Origin: Lysobacteraceae bacterium
GTDB taxonomy: Bacteria > Pseudomonadota > Gammaproteobacteria > DSM-19610
Assembly: GCA_020201295.1 (NCBI GenBank)
Contig: JAIVHA010000172.1
Location: forward strand, 1-6,705
Direction: 5' to 3'
Length of the DNA: 6,705 nucleotides
A model generated the notes under the pieces. It saw only the letters and a program-made list of their open reading frames with translations. It ran no database searches and was not told the DNA's origin. Position numbers and translations under genes: made by a program. This document shows positions 4,798 through 6,705 of the stretch, piece after piece. The first letter of the stretch is position 1. Each line of letters opens with the position of its first letter.

Positions 4798-5919
4798 ATG
4801 TTCGCCGATGAATTTCCCCTCGATGCTGATCTTTGCTACCTGAACCATGCCGCCGTTGCCCCCTGGCCCACCCGTACCACGCGGGCGGTGCAGGCCTTTG
4901 CCGAGGAGAACAACCATACTGGCTCCCGCCATTACGAACGCTGGCTGGCCACCGAAGGGGATTTGCGTGAAGGATTGCGGCAACTGATCAATGCCGCCTC
5001 CACCGATGAAATCGCCCTGCTCAAGAATACGTCCGAGGCCCTGTCGGTAGTGGCCCACGGCCTCGATTGGCACGCCGACGATGAAGTGGTGATCTCCCAT
5101 CTCGAATTTCCCTCCAACCGCATCGTCTGGGAATCCCTGGCCCGTTACGGGGTGAAGGTGCGGATCGCGGACCTCTACCGTCGCGAAAATCCCGAGCAGG
5201 CCCTGCTGGATTGCCTGACGGAACGTACCCGCCTGCTGTCGGTAAGTTCCGTCCAGTATGGCAATGGTCTGCGTCTGGATCTGCCTGTCCTGGGCAAGGC
5301 CTGCCGGGAGCGCAACATCCTGTTCTGTGTCGATGCCATACAAAGCATTGGCACAGGGCCCTTCGACGTACAAGCCATGCAAGCGGATTTCGTCATGGCC
5401 GATGGCCACAAATGGATGCTGGGACCGGAAGGCCTGGCGCTGTTCTATTGCCGCCGCGAACGGCTGGAGACCCTGCGCCTCAACCAGTACGGCTGGCACA
5501 TGGTGGCGGCCGTGGGTGAATTCGACCGCAAGGACTGGGCCCCCTCCCCCACGGCCACCCGCTTCGAATGCGGCAGCCCCAACCTGCTCTGCGCCCACGC
5601 CCTGCACGCCAGCATCGGACTGCTGCTGGAGGTGGGAATGGAGACGGTTGCCGAACGGATCCTGGCCCGTACCCAACGCATCATCGATTTCATCCAGGAC
5701 GCACCGGAACGCTATAGTTTGATTACCGACCCGACACCCGCGCGGCGCGCCGGCATCGTGACCTTCAAACCCCTGCGCGAAGACCTGGATGTACTTTACC
5801 GGCGCCTGCAGGCCGCAGGCGTAATCTGCGCCCAGCGTGGTGGCGGCATCCGCTTCTCGCCCCACTTCCACACCCGCGCCGACGAAATCGAACGGGCGCT
5901 GTCACTGCTAGGAGCCTGA
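4798..5919 (+). CDS. Class V PLP-dependent aminotransferase-fold enzyme
   Basis: This 373-residue cytoplasmic enzyme has the fold-type I, class V layout. CYLNHAAVAPWP (13-24) is the substrate-side N-terminus; KNTSEAL (76-82) is the cofactor phosphate loop. SVQYGNG (151-157) and CVDAIQSIG (177-185) supply D179 for the pyridine nitrogen and Q182; ADGHKWMLGPEG (201-212) contains the PLP-binding Lys205. RGGGIRFSPHFHT (347-359), with R352 as likely carboxylate binder, closes the active site. No Cys-containing loop of the group I/II cysteine desulfurase kind is evident between 310 and 350, so sulphur mobilisation is unlikely. The closest resemblance is to the isopenicillin-N-epimerase-like, kynureninase-like and serine-glyoxylate-aminotransferase-like mixture; the substrate cannot be told from sequence. 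The ATG at 4798 has a weak GGAA nine bases upstream. The beta-barrel gene follows 12 bases after the stop, suggesting co-transcription. Confidence 0.85.
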   Translation: MFADEFPLDADLCYLNHAAVAPWPTRTTRAVQAFAEENNHTGSRHYERWLATEGDLREGLRQLINAASTDEIALLKNTSEALSVVAHGLDWHADDEVVISHLEFPSNRIVWESLARYGVKVRIADLYRRENPEQALLDCLTERTRLLSVSSVQYGNGLRLDLPVLGKACRERNILFCVDAIQSIGTGPFDVQAMQADFVMADGHKWMLGPEGLALFYCRRERLETLRLNQYGWHMVAAVGEFDRKDWAPSPTATRFECGSPNLLCAHALHASIGLLLEVGMETVAERILARTQRIIDFIQDAPERYSLITDPTPARRAGIVTFKPLREDLDVLYRRLQAAGVICAQRGGGIRFSPHFHTRADEIERALSLLGA

Positions 5920-5931
5920 CGAGGAAACCCG

Positions 5932-6573
5932 ATGTCCACCATAACCCGTCCGTTCATCATCCCTGCAGCCCTGGCGGCCATGTGTCTCGCCAGCGCCTTC
6001 CCTGCCCATGCCGATGCCGGCACGAGGCCGGGCATGGAAATCAGTGGTTTCGCCGGGTATCGCTGGGGCGGCAACTTCAAGGATCCCGTCAGCGACGAGC
6101 GGCTGGAATTGGACGACGAGGGCAGTATCGGTCTGATACTCAATATCGACCATGACGCCAACACCGAGTGGGAATTCCTGTTCAGTCACCAGTCGACCCG
6201 GCTGCAGCCGGCACCCTTGTTTACCGGTACATCCCGCCTCGATGTGGATGTCAGTTATTTATCCGGCGGCGGGATCTACGTCTGGCGCGACCCAAGAGTA
6301 GAGTCCTTCCTGGGCGCCGGCATCGGCGTTGCCCATTTCTCGCCCCAGGATTCGCGCTACGATTCCGAAACCCGTGCCCTGTTTTCTCTTGCCGGCGGCT
6401 ACCGTTTCCGCCTGACGGATAACATCGGCCTGCGCCTCGAGGCCCGCGGCTACTACACCCTGCTCAACACCAACGCCGCCGTCTTCTGCGGCAATGGCGG
6501 CTGCATCGCCCGGGTGGACAGCAGCGGCCTGACACAAGTGGAAATCAACGCCGGGCTGTCCGTCCGCTTCTAA
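5932..6573 (+). CDS. Outer-membrane beta-barrel protein with signal peptide
   Basis: This 213-residue exported protein starts with a signal peptide: a basic residue at 6, a hydrophobic core at 8-22, and a probable cleavage after AHA (25-27). The mature part alternates polar and hydrophobic residues in strand-like segments, for example MEISGFAGYRWGG (35-47), SIGLILNIDH (65-74), EWEFLFSHQST (79-89), LDVDVSYLSGGGIYVW (103-118), ALFSLAGGYRFRL (149-161) and NIGLRLEARGYY (164-175). It ends in VEINAGLSVRF, with the terminal Phe typical of BAM substrates. This suggests a small eight-stranded, OmpA/OmpW-like barrel. C186 and C191 in FCGNGGC lie in the last predicted loop and could form a periplasmic-made disulphide. 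The ATG at 5932 has GAGG seven bases upstream. The cargo, if any, is unknown. Confidence 0.82.
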   Translation: MSTITRPFIIPAALAAMCLASAFPAHADAGTRPGMEISGFAGYRWGGNFKDPVSDERLELDDEGSIGLILNIDHDANTEWEFLFSHQSTRLQPAPLFTGTSRLDVDVSYLSGGGIYVWRDPRVESFLGAGIGVAHFSPQDSRYDSETRALFSLAGGYRFRLTDNIGLRLEARGYYTLLNTNAAVFCGNGGCIARVDSSGLTQVEINAGLSVRF

Positions 6574-6593
6574 AGAGAATGTCACTGACTTAA

Positions 6594-6656
6594 CGTCATT
6601 GCGAGCGAAGCGCGGCAATCTCCTACCATGAAATCAGTCAGTTGGAGATTGCCGCG
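6594..6656. repeat. Intergenic palindromic repeat of the GTCATTGCGAGCGAAGCG type
   Basis: The left part (6594-6623) begins CGTCATTGCGAGCGAAGCG and runs into CGCGGCAATCTCC (6611-6623). After a 20-base spacer the exact reverse complement GGAGATTGCCGCG (6644-6656) follows, a perfect 13-bp stem. Repeats with this wording recur between genes in many proteobacterial genomes, normally as longer inverted pairs. Here the right side continues as TCACTTC and then loses similarity to the left arm, so the element is degraded or truncated. At the 3' end of the barrel-protein transcript it could act as a terminator or RNA-stabilising hairpin, but no U-run follows the stem. Confidence 0.75.
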
Positions 6657-6672
6657 TCACTTCTGGCCCATA

Positions 6673-6689
6673 GAATCCCTTCGGGCTTC
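6673..6689. other. Small hairpin after the palindromic repeat
   Basis: GAATCCCTTCGGGCTTC folds as two three-base stems (GAA/TTC and CCC/GGG) with one mismatch between them and a three-base loop. No T-run follows on either strand, so a terminator call is weak. It may be the remains of the repeat's right end. The rest of 6574-6705 shows no gene. Confidence 0.35.
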
Positions 6690-6705
6690 ATCATGTGTAC
6701 CTTAC

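Noticed and set aside
4600..5871. Long minus-strand open frame of about 423 codons opposite the PLP-enzyme gene
   Set aside because: It mirrors the strongly conserved class V enzyme on the plus strand and shows no recognisable domain; it arises from GC-rich codon bias.
6594..6705. CRISPR array or tRNA at the right end
   Set aside because: Only one inverted pair is present, with no regularly spaced direct repeats and no cloverleaf.

Overview
The window reads as a moderately GC-rich proteobacterial chromosome, most likely a gammaproteobacterium able to meet nitrite or nitric oxide. This rests on an NsrR-type Rrf2 repressor, an NnrS haem-copper membrane protein, an outer-membrane barrel with a cleavable signal peptide, and gene styles familiar from that class. 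It is an impression from protein content, not a taxonomic assignment.

The left two thirds (1-4723) are read leftward on the minus strand. In transcription order they hold: a 55-residue two-helix membrane protein (4723-4556); an AT-rich regulatory gap (4555-4370) with an NsrR-like operator; an HPP-family membrane protein (4369-3791); a soluble tandem-CBS protein (3776-3159); NnrS (3155-1956); a gap with a large operator-like dyad; an Xre/MbcA/ParS-type antitoxin (1862-1503) abutting a RES-domain toxin (1502-753); a gap with an AT-rich palindrome; and NsrR (537-103), ending in a perfect palindrome. The right third (4798-6573) is read rightward: a class V PLP enzyme followed 12 bases later by a signal-peptide-bearing beta-barrel protein. 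The end of the window holds an intergenic palindromic repeat of the 'GTCATTGCGAGCGAAGCG' type whose right end is degraded.

The hpp-cbs-nnrS genes look like one operon. HPP proteins include nitrite transporters, CBS pairs are cytoplasmic adenylate-binding regulatory modules that elsewhere are fused to HPP domains, and NnrS belongs to NO stress and denitrification. NsrR is the NO-sensing iron-sulphur repressor that would naturally control them. A self-regulated NAD-targeting toxin-antitoxin module sits between nnrS and nsrR.

Two junctions (cbs/nnrS and antitoxin/toxin) share an odd layout: the downstream gene starts on a non-ATG codon in the same frame as the upstream TGA, within 0-3 bases of it. 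All functional statements rest on family recognition by eye. No searches were run.
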